From a virus, in IMG/VR virus record IMGVR_UViG_3300017783_000198, positions 1-24,850 of that record: 24,850 nucleotides of DNA; one strand, given 5' to 3'. Position numbers and translations under genes: made by a program. Positions 16,468 to 24,850 of this stretch are shown piece by piece; positions within the stretch are counted from its first letter, which is position 1; each line of letters begins with the position of its first letter. The notes beneath the pieces are model-generated. The model saw nothing but the letters and a program-made list of their open reading frames with translations. It did no database searches and was not told where the DNA came from.

Positions 16468-19400
16468 ATGCCACAAAAGACTAACCTTAACGTTTTTCCT
16501 TACTACGAGGATTTTGACGCCAATAAGAATTTTTATAAAATTCTTTTTAGACCAGGATATTCTATCCAAGGTAGAGAATTAACTCAACTTCAGTCTATTT
16601 TACAGAACCAAGTAGAAAGCTTTGGTAAATATGTCTTCAAACAAGGAGACTTAGTTATCCCAGGTGAAGTTGGTCTTAATACTAAGTTGGACTTTGTAAA
16701 ACTTTCATCTGTATCCGAAGTTGCGGTTTCAGAAGGAGATGATATTGTATACAAAAAATATGATATTACGCAGTTAATCAACAGACAAATTCGTGGTCTC
16801 AGTTCTGGTGTTACTGCAACAATCCTAAAAACTAAACTAGCAACTGAAGCATCTGCAGATACATTATATGTTAACTACTTAAACAGTGGTGATTCTAATA
16901 CTGAAACTACTTTCAGACAGGGTGAAACTATAGAAGTAATTGATGGTGTTAATACTCCATTGCTTGTCGTTGGAACTGATGGTAGTGTTCTTCCTACAAG
17001 TATTCTTATTAGAAATCCAGACAATGGAGAGACACGTTCTCTAGAGAGCCCTGCAATGGGATATGCTTCTGCTGTAAAAGTAGAAGAAGGTATTTATTTT
17101 GTAAATGGTTTCTTTGTAAAAAACGAAACTAGTCTTCTTGTAATTGATGACTATTATAATAGACCATCTGCAAAAGTTGGATTTACTATTAAAGAAGATA
17201 TCATCACTCCAGAACAGGATTCTACTCTTTATGATAATTCAATTGGTAGTTCTAACTACACTGCTCCTGGCGCTCATAGATTAAAAATTTCCTTAGAACT
17301 TAAGAGGTTCGATTTTGGGCAGTCCACAGATAGGAATTTTATCCAATTAATTACTGTCTTTAAAGGATCTATCCAAAAGAAAGTAAGTCCAACTGATTAC
17401 AACTTACTAGAGCAGACTTTAGCAAGAAGAACCTTTGACGAGAGTGGAGATTACATCGTCGAAGACTTTGCTATCGATGTCAGAGAGTACGCTCAGAAAG
17501 ACGGTAACAGGGGTCTATACGGGTTAGATGACTTTGGTATGTACAATGGTTTAAGTGCCGTTGAAGCTACTAGAAAGATGGTTGTGAGCGTAGGTCCTGG
17601 TAAGGCATATATCAGGGGTTATGAAATTGTTAATAAAGAGACAAAGTACCTAGAAATTAGCAAGGCAAGAGAAAATCTTAAGAGCGATAATAAAACTCTT
17701 AAGATTAGAGGATTGCCAACGTTCACTATCACAAACTTGTATGGTAGTTTTCCTCTAAACAAAGAAGGTGCTGAACTAACTGCTTTTCCAAATATTAATC
17801 TATATCAAACATTCAATGATGGATCTATTGGATATAGTGATGGAGAACTGGTAACTGATGCAAAACAAACTAGTGACAGAAGAGGTAAGTTTTTCACTTC
17901 AGATGATGCTTTAAAGACTGTTACTCTTGATGTTATTAGTGCTGTTAAACCTCTTTCTGAATTAACTGCAACTAACTGGGAAACCATAATTTCACAATTA
18001 TTCTTTGTCAAGCAAAGAGATACTGATGGTGGTGCAGTAAGTACATCCTCATTTAAAGTTTTATCATATGCTAAGGTATCCAAACCTTTAATTTCAGCTG
18101 ACCCCGATAAGAAATACTTAGAGGTCACTCTCATGGGTGCCAAAGATGACCTAATGAGAATGGTTGATTATGATTTGGGAGAACCAAACTCAACTGGCAC
18201 ACCAAATAGTGTCAGAAGAAGAAGATTTTACATAACTGATGGTGCTGCAAAAGCACAGACAGATGCTTATGGAGAAATCATTGACTATAAAGATGTCATC
18301 ACTCCCCTAGTTGGTAGAGTAAAACCAAACAACTTCTTTCTTAAGAAAAGAGGTAGTGGGTTTAATTCAGACGCAGACATTGTTCTATCTAGAGGAAGAA
18401 ACCAAGACGGAAGTGATCGCTACAATGCGATGTTTGGACTATCTTACTTTGATCCTCAGTTCTTTACTAGAATTAAACTTGAAGAGTATGATGTACAAAC
18501 TGGTGCATTTGCAATTGGCAAATATATCTTTGGTTTAACCAGTGGAGCATATGGCGTCGTCGAAGGTGGCGCAAGTGGTGTATATTCATTTGGAACAGAT
18601 CTGTTTATTAAAACAATTTCTGGTAGGTTCCAGTCTGGTGAATCAATCAGAGATGAAGACGACAACACTGCTCGTATCAGAAAAAACAATACAATTTCAC
18701 ATTTTATTGTACAAAACAAAGGTAATGGATACGAAGATGGTTCTACTTTAATCATCAATGGTGTTGAATTTGATCAAGCAAAAGTAGAAGCTGCTTTTGA
18801 AGGAACATCTGGTATTGTAAGAATTAACATTCGTAATAGAAATTCTTTAAACACTACTGAGTATTCACAACCACCCGCTGTTACTGTTAAGCAAGCAGAA
18901 GGTGGAGCTACTCCAACAGTTGGAGCTGCTATTCTTCCTGTATTGACAAGAAATGCAGTTACTACATATACTCCTTCAAATGTAAAATCATTTGGTGCTG
19001 CTTATGGTTCTGGTGGCAATAACGTATTTACAGCAGACGCTGTTGTCAATGACACTGCAGAAGCAGAAATCGTTCCAGTAACAGACTTCACATTTATTGG
19101 AACTGCTAATACTGATTTCATTGAAAACACAAGTTTCAGTGGAGATGCCAGTGTTCTATTGCAGCAAGGCGATATTGTTCAGTTTGTTGATACTGATAAT
19201 ACTCTTATTCGTTCTACGGTTCAATATGCTACAAAACCAGAGGGTGTATTTAAATCAAGAGTTTATTTAGATACAAATCTTCCGGGAGAAGTTGTTAATA
19301 CTAGTATTATCCGTCTACGCCCTAGAGTAAAAAATTCAAATAAAGGATCTCTAATTTTCCCAACGGGAAGTAAGCAAGTCAGTAAGATTGTTGATACTCA

Positions 19401-22400
19401 AGAAAATAGTAACATTAAGTTCTATATTCGTAGAGACTTTATTACTACTGCATCTACTGGTGGTGGTATTATTACTTTTGCGGCTCAGTTACCATTCGGA
19501 ACTCAGAGGTTTGTAACATTCACAGAGGAAAACTCTGTCATAACTGTGCTTGATCCTGGCGATTCTTCTCTCCTACAAAAAGGAGATGTTGTCTATATTA
19601 ACCCTGATAATGTAGTAACAAGTTCTGCTACAGATACTGCAAGTGGATTGACTGCTGGTAGCATCGAACTTCAATTGCCGTCAACATATTTTGGAACTAT
19701 TCCAGAAAATGGAACATATCCAAAACTTAAGTTGTCTGCTACTTTGGAGGTCAATGATGCAAAACCAAGACTTAAGACTGCTATTTCCAAAAGAATTATT
19801 ATTGAAACTAGTGGCGACAGAGTAATTCCTTTACGTGGAACTGACTATGATAATGATGTTGTAGAAGTATTAACATATTCCGATGCATACAAACTTAAGT
19901 ATGTTTATGAGGGTTCGACTGTTGCGCCACCAACTGTAGATAGAGATGGAAATCTTGTAAACGGTACAGATGTAACTGACAGGTTCACATTCGATAATGG
20001 TCAGAGAGATACTCTATATGACGTATCTAGATTAGTATTGAAACCAGGTTTTAATCAAACCACAGGACAACTTGTAGTTGCTTTTGATTACTTTGAGCAC
20101 AGTGCAGGAGACTTCTGTGTAATTGATAGTTATATTCATGAATCTGGAATTACAGAAGATCAAATTCCAACATTCAACTCCGCTGTTCATGGCGTTGTTA
20201 ATCTTAAGAATGTACTCGACTTTAGACCTAAAGTTGACAGTAAAGCAATTATCTCTGGTTTCCAGGATATATCATTGTTATCTGATACTAGAGGATCTTT
20301 CTCTGGTCAAGGTGCAATTGTTGCATCTTCTCCTGCTCCAGATACTAACTTGGAATATACATTCTCATTCAGTCAAGTAGAATATCTTGATAGAATTGAT
20401 GGCGTATTCTTGAATAAAAAAGGACAGTTCTTAGTTAAGGAAGGTAACTCATCTCTCAATCCAACAAAACCAGATCCAGTTGATGATGCTATCCCTCTGT
20501 TCTATGCATATATCCCTGCATATACACAGACAAGTAAGGATGTAAGAATTACTCCAGTTGACAACCGTCGTTATACAATGCGCGATATTGGCAAACTAGA
20601 GAAGCGTATTGAGCGTCTTGAGTATTACACTACATTAAGCATTCTTGAGCAGCAAGCTCTTAATATGCAAGTTAAAGATAGTGTTGGATTTGATAGATTT
20701 AAAAGTGGATTTATTGTAGATAATTTTGAAGCTCATAGAACTGGCAACTTACAATCTCTGGATTATCAATGTGCTGTTGATGCACAACAATCTGTTCTTC
20801 GTCCACAATCAAAAGAAGATTCTTTCAGACTTGTAGAAATTAATGAAAGAGAAGATCAGAGAGTTGTTTCTGGATATAAGAAATCTGGTGATGTTATCAC
20901 ACTTCCATACAGTGATCTAAAAGTTATCGGAAATGATTTTGCATCTAAGACGCTAAATCCAAATCCATTCGTTGTTCTGCAGTATGTTGGCGATGCTTCT
21001 ATTACTCCAAGCATTGACCAGTGGTATGATCAATCAGAAGAACCAATTGTTGTAGATACTAATACTGATCTTTATAAAATTTTCTTAGCAAAGACAGATA
21101 CTAAAGAAAGTTTCTCTAGTTTCTATAATTCATTCATTACAAACTGGGTAGGTGCTTCTCCAAGTTTCACAACAATCAATGCTTTGGGTGAGACTAACTC
21201 AGAAGTAATTGCATCAACAGTTGCAGCTGCATCTGTTTCGAGTTCATCTAATGTAAGTCCACAAAACAATGAAGTTGGTAAAGGGGTACAGAAAAAGATT
21301 GTAAGAGGAAATTCTGTATCCACGTCTTTACAATTTTTTGCTAGATCCCAACCAATTAAGTTTGTTGTAAGAAGACTTAAGCCTAATACTACACTTTCTG
21401 TCTTCTTAGAAGGAAGAAATGTTAATCGTTGGGTTGTACCCGATCAAAGGTTTACTGGTATAGCTGGTAATTCACTATCAGCTTTCAATGGTGTAGTAAC
21501 CACAGATGATAATGGTGATGCTAGTGGTATCATCCTTCTTCCTGCAGGTTATGCTCCAAATAAGAATGCTTCTTGGACAGGAGATGTTGATACTGTAGAT
21601 TATGATACATCATCCGAATCTTTTAGTGTTCCAACTGGTATCAAAACTTTTAGATTTACATCTAGTTCTACCGATGAAGATAAACTGAATGTAGATACTT
21701 ATGCTGAAGTTAAGTACTATGCAACTGGTATTCTTCCAGAGAACCCAGTAAGTATTATTTCCACAAAACCAGCATTCTTTAAAGCAAATGAAGGTGTTCA
21801 GTTTATTGATAGTAATACTGACAATCCAATCAGACCTAACCCATTAGCACAAACCTTTAAGGTTGAAAACTATGAAGGTGGCATGTTTGCAACTGGTATT
21901 GATTTGTTCTTCAATACGAAGAGTTCTACAATTCCAGTTAAGGTATACTTAACAAATGTAGATTCTGATAAACCTGGTAAAAATATTGTTCCTGGATCGG
22001 AAAAAGTTTTATCACCATTCTCATTCATCAAATTCTTTACAAACTCAAATGTATATGTAACTAAAGGAGAAGTTGTAACTGGTTCATCTTCTGCTGCTAC
22101 TGGTCCTATTGCAAAAATTATTGATAAGAATGGTATCGAGTTGACTGCATCTTCTACTGGAAGATACTTACTTACCAATGAGCAAGTATATACAATGGTT
22201 CTTGATAACAATAACGGTAGATCATTTATTCCAAATGAGAACCTTTCTATTCCTTCAGTTATCGTTGCTAACAATACAGAAGGAAGATCTGGTCAGGTAA
22301 CCATCGCTAAAGATAGTGGAAGAGTTTCTAAGGTTAAGATCCTAAACCCTGGTCTAAATTACGATAGTGCAATCTTAACTATTGAAAGTCCTCAGTTGCC

Positions 22401-24606
22401 AGGTGGTTCTGTTGCTACTGCTAGTGTTGATGTTTCAAATGGTCAAATTTATAATTCAGAAATTCAACTATCTGGATTTGGTTACACTGAAGCACCATCT
22501 GTAGTTATCAAAGGAATTGGTAACGGTGCAGCAGGTGCTGTTATTGAAACCGTAGTTGAAATTGATACACCAGCAGTTAGAATGGGTGTTGCTGTTGATC
22601 AAGAAGGAATTACTCAGTCTACCGTTCCAACATTATTCAAATTTGATTATCCCGTATATCTTCAGAATGATACAGAATACGCAATTACGGTGGAGACAGA
22701 TTCTGTTGACTATGAAATGTGGGCTTCCAGACTTGGAGAAATTGATGCTTCTACAAGCACAATTATTACAACACAACCATCCCTAGGTTCTGTATACAGA
22801 TCACAAAATATTGACAACTGGACTGAAGACATCTTTGAAGATATCAAGTTTACTCTTTATAGAGCAGAATTTGATATTTCTAGACCTTGCGAACTTCTTC
22901 TTACGAACGAAGATCTTGGTTACGAGCTTCTCAATAATAACCCATTTGAGACAGACGGTTCTTCAAACTCAAATGCAGATGCTCTTCTCTACAAGAACAA
23001 CAATAAAATTATTAAAGTCAATCATCGCGACAATGGTTTTGAAGATACTGGAAAATCATATGTATTCTATAAATCTGCTGCAGCAACAGGAGGAATTACT
23101 TCTGATGTATTGAATAACAGTCTGTTTAGAGTTTCCAACTCTGGTGTAGACGGATACAATATTACTTCTAATATTCCTTCTGCTCTTAATTCTGTTGGTG
23201 GTGGAAATGTCGTATATTCTTCATACAATAGAAAGTTTGAAGTTCTATATCCACAAGTTCAATACTTGTCATTCACACAAACTAAGATTGATACATCAGT
23301 CCAAACACTAAATGTAGTTCCTGTAGATTCTTCTACAACGAACTATACTTCATATTCAGAAAAAGAATATGAAAAAACTTTCCTTAATGAACCACATTAC
23401 TTTACTAATCAGAAGTTCATCGCTTCCAAGATCAATGAAATTCAAAATGATGTAAGTAGATCACTTACTTACAAGATGGATTTATCATCAAGTGTCTCAT
23501 ACTTGTCTCCAGTAATTGATCTATCTACTACTAGTGTTAAAACTATCACCAATAGAATTGAGAATGCATCTGGTAAAGAAAACAGATTTGGTAGAAGAAA
23601 TCAGATCCTTACATTCTATCCTGTATATGCTTTCTCCGTTGCTAACACCAATGGCATTGAAATCTTCAATGATCAAAAAGTCAAAGGATTAACATCTGGT
23701 GCTCTTGGTCAAGTTTGTAAAGTTGATGAAAATGAAGTTTATATTAAGGTCAAGACTACTCAGTTATTTCAAAAAGGTGAGGTAATTGAGTGGGAACAAG
23801 TTGCATTGAACAGAGAAAATACCGAGGTATCTCCTGCTACTAAGGTCGATAGTGTACCATCACAGACTACATTTGATTTTAATACAGCACAAACTTTAAC
23901 TGCTAGAAATCCATCAACTCCAATAACTGATTATGATAATGTTATTTTTGGTAATGTTATCATCTGGAACTCTGAAACTCAAGAAGCAATCATGAGGAAT
24001 GATACGAGACCTATTGATGATAATTACACCAGCAGAATTATTGACGGTGCATCTTTCACTAGACAAGCAGATAGTTTAAATCAATCTCGTGACATCTTCC
24101 GTGTTGGAGATATCATAGGTTATCCAAACCAACCAACCGATGAAGTATTGTTCTTGGAGGTAGGGTCCCTAGCATATACTGACGGAACTGATTTTGTTGC
24201 AGAAAACACTTCCAAGAATAGTTCTGGAATTGCTAAGTATGTAACTAAAGAAGTATTCATTAGTAGTCCTGCTACATCAATCGATGTACATTTGACTATG
24301 AATGTCAAAGAAATTTCAGACATTAAAGTTCTCTTCAAATATAAGAGAGCATCTAGTCAAGAAAACTTTGAAGATTTAGATTGGGAATACTTTAATGGCA
24401 GTGGACAACCAGATATACTAGAAGTTGCTACACCAGAAAATACATCATCTGGTGTTATTGAAAAACAATCTTCTTATCAGGATATCACATATAGCATAGA
24501 AGATATTCCAGAATTTTCTTCGTTTGCTATTAAAATTGTTATGAACGGAGTTGATCCAACTATTGTACCAAAAGTACAAGATATTAGAGCAGTTGCATCT
24601 TTCTAA
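16468..24606 (+). CDS. Giant DUF4815-type virion structural protein, probably peripheral baseplate
   Basis: Large phage structural protein of the DUF4815 type, 2712 aa from ATG 16468. I chose this ATG over a TTG at 16456 because GGCGGAG lies just upstream and the family begins near this point (NLNVFPYYEDFDANKNFYKI, then LFRPGYSIQGRELTQLQSIL at about residues 27-46). Other family marks are a short coiled coil IGKLEKRIERLEYYTTLSIL (about 1374-1393), an Ig-like stretch with VTTDDNGDASGIILLPAG (about 1675-1692), NPLAQTFKV (about 1791), FDYPVYLQNDTEYAITVETD (about 2059-2078) and a C-terminal domain ending IVPKVQDIRAV. GxGY units (about 750-830 and 1950-2030) and several SGA-G-V / F-x-GE units resemble those in gp8 and the first giant protein. 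Its place after gene 8 corresponds to T4 genes 9/10, so a fibre-socket or outer-wedge role is inferred. No fibre tip or enzyme is recognised. Confidence 0.85.
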   Translation: MPQKTNLNVFPYYEDFDANKNFYKILFRPGYSIQGRELTQLQSILQNQVESFGKYVFKQGDLVIPGEVGLNTKLDFVKLSSVSEVAVSEGDDIVYKKYDITQLINRQIRGLSSGVTATILKTKLATEASADTLYVNYLNSGDSNTETTFRQGETIEVIDGVNTPLLVVGTDGSVLPTSILIRNPDNGETRSLESPAMGYASAVKVEEGIYFVNGFFVKNETSLLVIDDYYNRPSAKVGFTIKEDIITPEQDSTLYDNSIGSSNYTAPGAHRLKISLELKRFDFGQSTDRNFIQLITVFKGSIQKKVSPTDYNLLEQTLARRTFDESGDYIVEDFAIDVREYAQKDGNRGLYGLDDFGMYNGLSAVEATRKMVVSVGPGKAYIRGYEIVNKETKYLEISKARENLKSDNKTLKIRGLPTFTITNLYGSFPLNKEGAELTAFPNINLYQTFNDGSIGYSDGELVTDAKQTSDRRGKFFTSDDALKTVTLDVISAVKPLSELTATNWETIISQLFFVKQRDTDGGAVSTSSFKVLSYAKVSKPLISADPDKKYLEVTLMGAKDDLMRMVDYDLGEPNSTGTPNSVRRRRFYITDGAAKAQTDAYGEIIDYKDVITPLVGRVKPNNFFLKKRGSGFNSDADIVLSRGRNQDGSDRYNAMFGLSYFDPQFFTRIKLEEYDVQTGAFAIGKYIFGLTSGAYGVVEGGASGVYSFGTDLFIKTISGRFQSGESIRDEDDNTARIRKNNTISHFIVQNKGNGYEDGSTLIINGVEFDQAKVEAAFEGTSGIVRINIRNRNSLNTTEYSQPPAVTVKQAEGGATPTVGAAILPVLTRNAVTTYTPSNVKSFGAAYGSGGNNVFTADAVVNDTAEAEIVPVTDFTFIGTANTDFIENTSFSGDASVLLQQGDIVQFVDTDNTLIRSTVQYATKPEGVFKSRVYLDTNLPGEVVNTSIIRLRPRVKNSNKGSLIFPTGSKQVSKIVDTQENSNIKFYIRRDFITTASTGGGIITFAAQLPFGTQRFVTFTEENSVITVLDPGDSSLLQKGDVVYINPDNVVTSSATDTASGLTAGSIELQLPSTYFGTIPENGTYPKLKLSATLEVNDAKPRLKTAISKRIIIETSGDRVIPLRGTDYDNDVVEVLTYSDAYKLKYVYEGSTVAPPTVDRDGNLVNGTDVTDRFTFDNGQRDTLYDVSRLVLKPGFNQTTGQLVVAFDYFEHSAGDFCVIDSYIHESGITEDQIPTFNSAVHGVVNLKNVLDFRPKVDSKAIISGFQDISLLSDTRGSFSGQGAIVASSPAPDTNLEYTFSFSQVEYLDRIDGVFLNKKGQFLVKEGNSSLNPTKPDPVDDAIPLFYAYIPAYTQTSKDVRITPVDNRRYTMRDIGKLEKRIERLEYYTTLSILEQQALNMQVKDSVGFDRFKSGFIVDNFEAHRTGNLQSLDYQCAVDAQQSVLRPQSKEDSFRLVEINEREDQRVVSGYKKSGDVITLPYSDLKVIGNDFASKTLNPNPFVVLQYVGDASITPSIDQWYDQSEEPIVVDTNTDLYKIFLAKTDTKESFSSFYNSFITNWVGASPSFTTINALGETNSEVIASTVAAASVSSSSNVSPQNNEVGKGVQKKIVRGNSVSTSLQFFARSQPIKFVVRRLKPNTTLSVFLEGRNVNRWVVPDQRFTGIAGNSLSAFNGVVTTDDNGDASGIILLPAGYAPNKNASWTGDVDTVDYDTSSESFSVPTGIKTFRFTSSSTDEDKLNVDTYAEVKYYATGILPENPVSIISTKPAFFKANEGVQFIDSNTDNPIRPNPLAQTFKVENYEGGMFATGIDLFFNTKSSTIPVKVYLTNVDSDKPGKNIVPGSEKVLSPFSFIKFFTNSNVYVTKGEVVTGSSSAATGPIAKIIDKNGIELTASSTGRYLLTNEQVYTMVLDNNNGRSFIPNENLSIPSVIVANNTEGRSGQVTIAKDSGRVSKVKILNPGLNYDSAILTIESPQLPGGSVATASVDVSNGQIYNSEIQLSGFGYTEAPSVVIKGIGNGAAGAVIETVVEIDTPAVRMGVAVDQEGITQSTVPTLFKFDYPVYLQNDTEYAITVETDSVDYEMWASRLGEIDASTSTIITTQPSLGSVYRSQNIDNWTEDIFEDIKFTLYRAEFDISRPCELLLTNEDLGYELLNNNPFETDGSSNSNADALLYKNNNKIIKVNHRDNGFEDTGKSYVFYKSAAATGGITSDVLNNSLFRVSNSGVDGYNITSNIPSALNSVGGGNVVYSSYNRKFEVLYPQVQYLSFTQTKIDTSVQTLNVVPVDSSTTNYTSYSEKEYEKTFLNEPHYFTNQKFIASKINEIQNDVSRSLTYKMDLSSSVSYLSPVIDLSTTSVKTITNRIENASGKENRFGRRNQILTFYPVYAFSVANTNGIEIFNDQKVKGLTSGALGQVCKVDENEVYIKVKTTQLFQKGEVIEWEQVALNRENTEVSPATKVDSVPSQTTFDFNTAQTLTARNPSTPITDYDNVIFGNVIIWNSETQEAIMRNDTRPIDDNYTSRIIDGASFTRQADSLNQSRDIFRVGDIIGYPNQPTDEVLFLEVGSLAYTDGTDFVAENTSKNSSGIAKYVTKEVFISSPATSIDVHLTMNVKEISDIKVLFKYKRASSQENFEDLDWEYFNGSGQPDILEVATPENTSSGVIEKQSSYQDITYSIEDIPEFSSFAIKIVMNGVDPTIVPKVQDIRAVASF

Positions 24607-24615
24607 TTTCCGCGC

Positions 24616-24822
24616 ATGAGTTACATAAAAGTTGAAGGTCATGATGGTCTCGTTAGAGACGAGACCACAGGTGCCATCTTGAATTACAGCGATTCTGCCA
24701 TTGAATCTAGGCGTAAGCAGCGACAGATGAATTCCGCGTTGGACGACATAAATATGTTGAAGGATGAAGTCTCTGAAATTAAATTCCTACTTAGAGAGTT
24801 AATAAAAAATGCCAGCAATTAA
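24616..24822 (+). CDS. Small conserved cyanophage protein with C-terminal coiled coil, 68 aa
   Basis: Function unknown. The N-terminus reads MSYIKVEGHDGLVRDETTGA, a pattern (K-V-x-x-H-x-x-L-V-R-D-x-x-T-x-A-I-x-N) that I recall from small proteins in the structural region of T4-like cyanophages. The C-terminal half, from about residue 31, is charged and heptad-like (MNSALDDINMLKDEVSEIKF), suggesting a short coiled coil. No membrane segment is seen. The start follows the preceding stop by nine bases with no clear ribosome site, so translation is probably coupled. Its last 14 bases overlap the next gene. It could be a small virion component or assembly factor. A 9-bp hairpin and a late-promoter-like box lie within its coding sequence. 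Confidence 0.8.
   Translation: MSYIKVEGHDGLVRDETTGAILNYSDSAIESRRKQRQMNSALDDINMLKDEVSEIKFLLRELIKNASN
24645..24667 (+). repeat. Perfect 9-bp inverted repeat inside the 68-aa gene
   Basis: TGGTCTCGT (24645-24653), loop TAGAG and ACGAGACCA (24659-24667) form an exact 9-bp stem with five G-C pairs, starting about 30 bases into the gene. There is no T run after it, so it is not a standard terminator. It lies about 40-60 bases after the stop of the 2712-aa gene and could act as an mRNA stability or pausing element, or be chance. Confidence 0.7.
24747..24754 (+). promoter_or_regulatory. Candidate late promoter CATAAATA for the next structural gene
   Basis: CATAAATA fits NATAAATA and sits 54 bases upstream of ATG 24809, inside the 68-aa gene. 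A transcript from it would start near 24760 and carry GAGAG (24794-24798) as a possible ribosome site. The match is short and within coding sequence, so it remains tentative. Confidence 0.4.
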
Positions 24823-24850
24823 TGTCGCTAGAACTGATACCTTTGAAAAA
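24809..24850 (+). CDS. Start of a further structural gene (partial, cut by window end)
   Basis: Only 14 codons are present, reading MPAINVARTDTFEK, with no stop before the window ends. The ATG overlaps the tail of the 68-aa gene by 14 bases, and GAGAG lies ten bases upstream. I recall this opening (MPAxNVAxTDTFE) from long virion or fibre-like proteins of cyanophages, but so few residues cannot prove it. A late-promoter-like CATAAATA lies 54 bases upstream. The position after the DUF4815 gene fits a tail fibre or other peripheral structural gene. Confidence 0.6.
   Translation, partial: MPAINVARTDTFEK

Noticed and set aside
16446-16484. Mini-ORF of 12 codons (MLVFGGDHATKD) with an AAGGA upstream, overlapping the start of the DUF4815 gene in another frame
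   Set aside because: By T4 late-promoter spacing the transcript would begin near 16438, so most of its ribosome site would be missing from the RNA. It is probably chance, although a leader peptide is not excluded.
21870-22274. 134-codon open frame on the minus strand inside the DUF4815 gene
   Set aside because: It lies fully within a strongly supported + strand gene, has no promoter or ribosome site, and its translation has no recognisable domain.

Overview
The window reads as the late tail/baseplate module of a T4-like cyanophage (a marine myovirus that probably infects Synechococcus or Prochlorococcus). Three things support this. The gene order is a T4 baseplate-wedge order (gene 25, gene 6, a giant gene where T4 has gene 7, gene 8, then a giant DUF4815-type protein where T4 has genes 9/10). 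T4-type late promoters (NATAAATA) lie in front of the transcription units. The DNA is AT-rich with every gene on the + strand. No host genes, photosynthesis genes, tRNAs, integrases, insertion sequences or CRISPR arrays are visible. The host assignment is inference from family resemblance.

Layout. Positions 3-822 hold two overlapping small genes of unknown function (221 and 57 aa). A late promoter (821-828) precedes gene 25 (853-1245), which overlaps gene 6 (1245-3041) by one base. Five bases later a 3802-aa gene begins (3047-14455). It is built from many small beta-rich modules, a YHYH-like domain, a duplicated helical domain and a tandem 63-aa repeat. Between it and gene 8 (14524-16368) lie a perfect hairpin over the stop codon and two overlapping late promoters. 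After gene 8 come a late-promoter-like box, a strong intrinsic terminator and another late promoter, which serves a 2713-aa DUF4815-type structural gene (16468-24606). A 68-aa gene (24616-24822) and the first 14 codons of another structural gene (24809 onward) close the window.

How it works together. In T4, gp25, gp6, gp7 and gp8 (with gp10, gp11 and gp53) form the baseplate wedges around the hub. Here gp25 and gp6 keep normal T4 size. The gene-7-position protein, gp8 and the DUF4815 protein are greatly enlarged and share the same families of short beta modules. This suggests an elaborated peripheral baseplate that may carry host-contact functions. The repeated arrangement of stem-loop plus late promoter on each side of gene 8, the 12-bp direct repeat flanking it and its different arginine codon use are the most unusual DNA-level signals.
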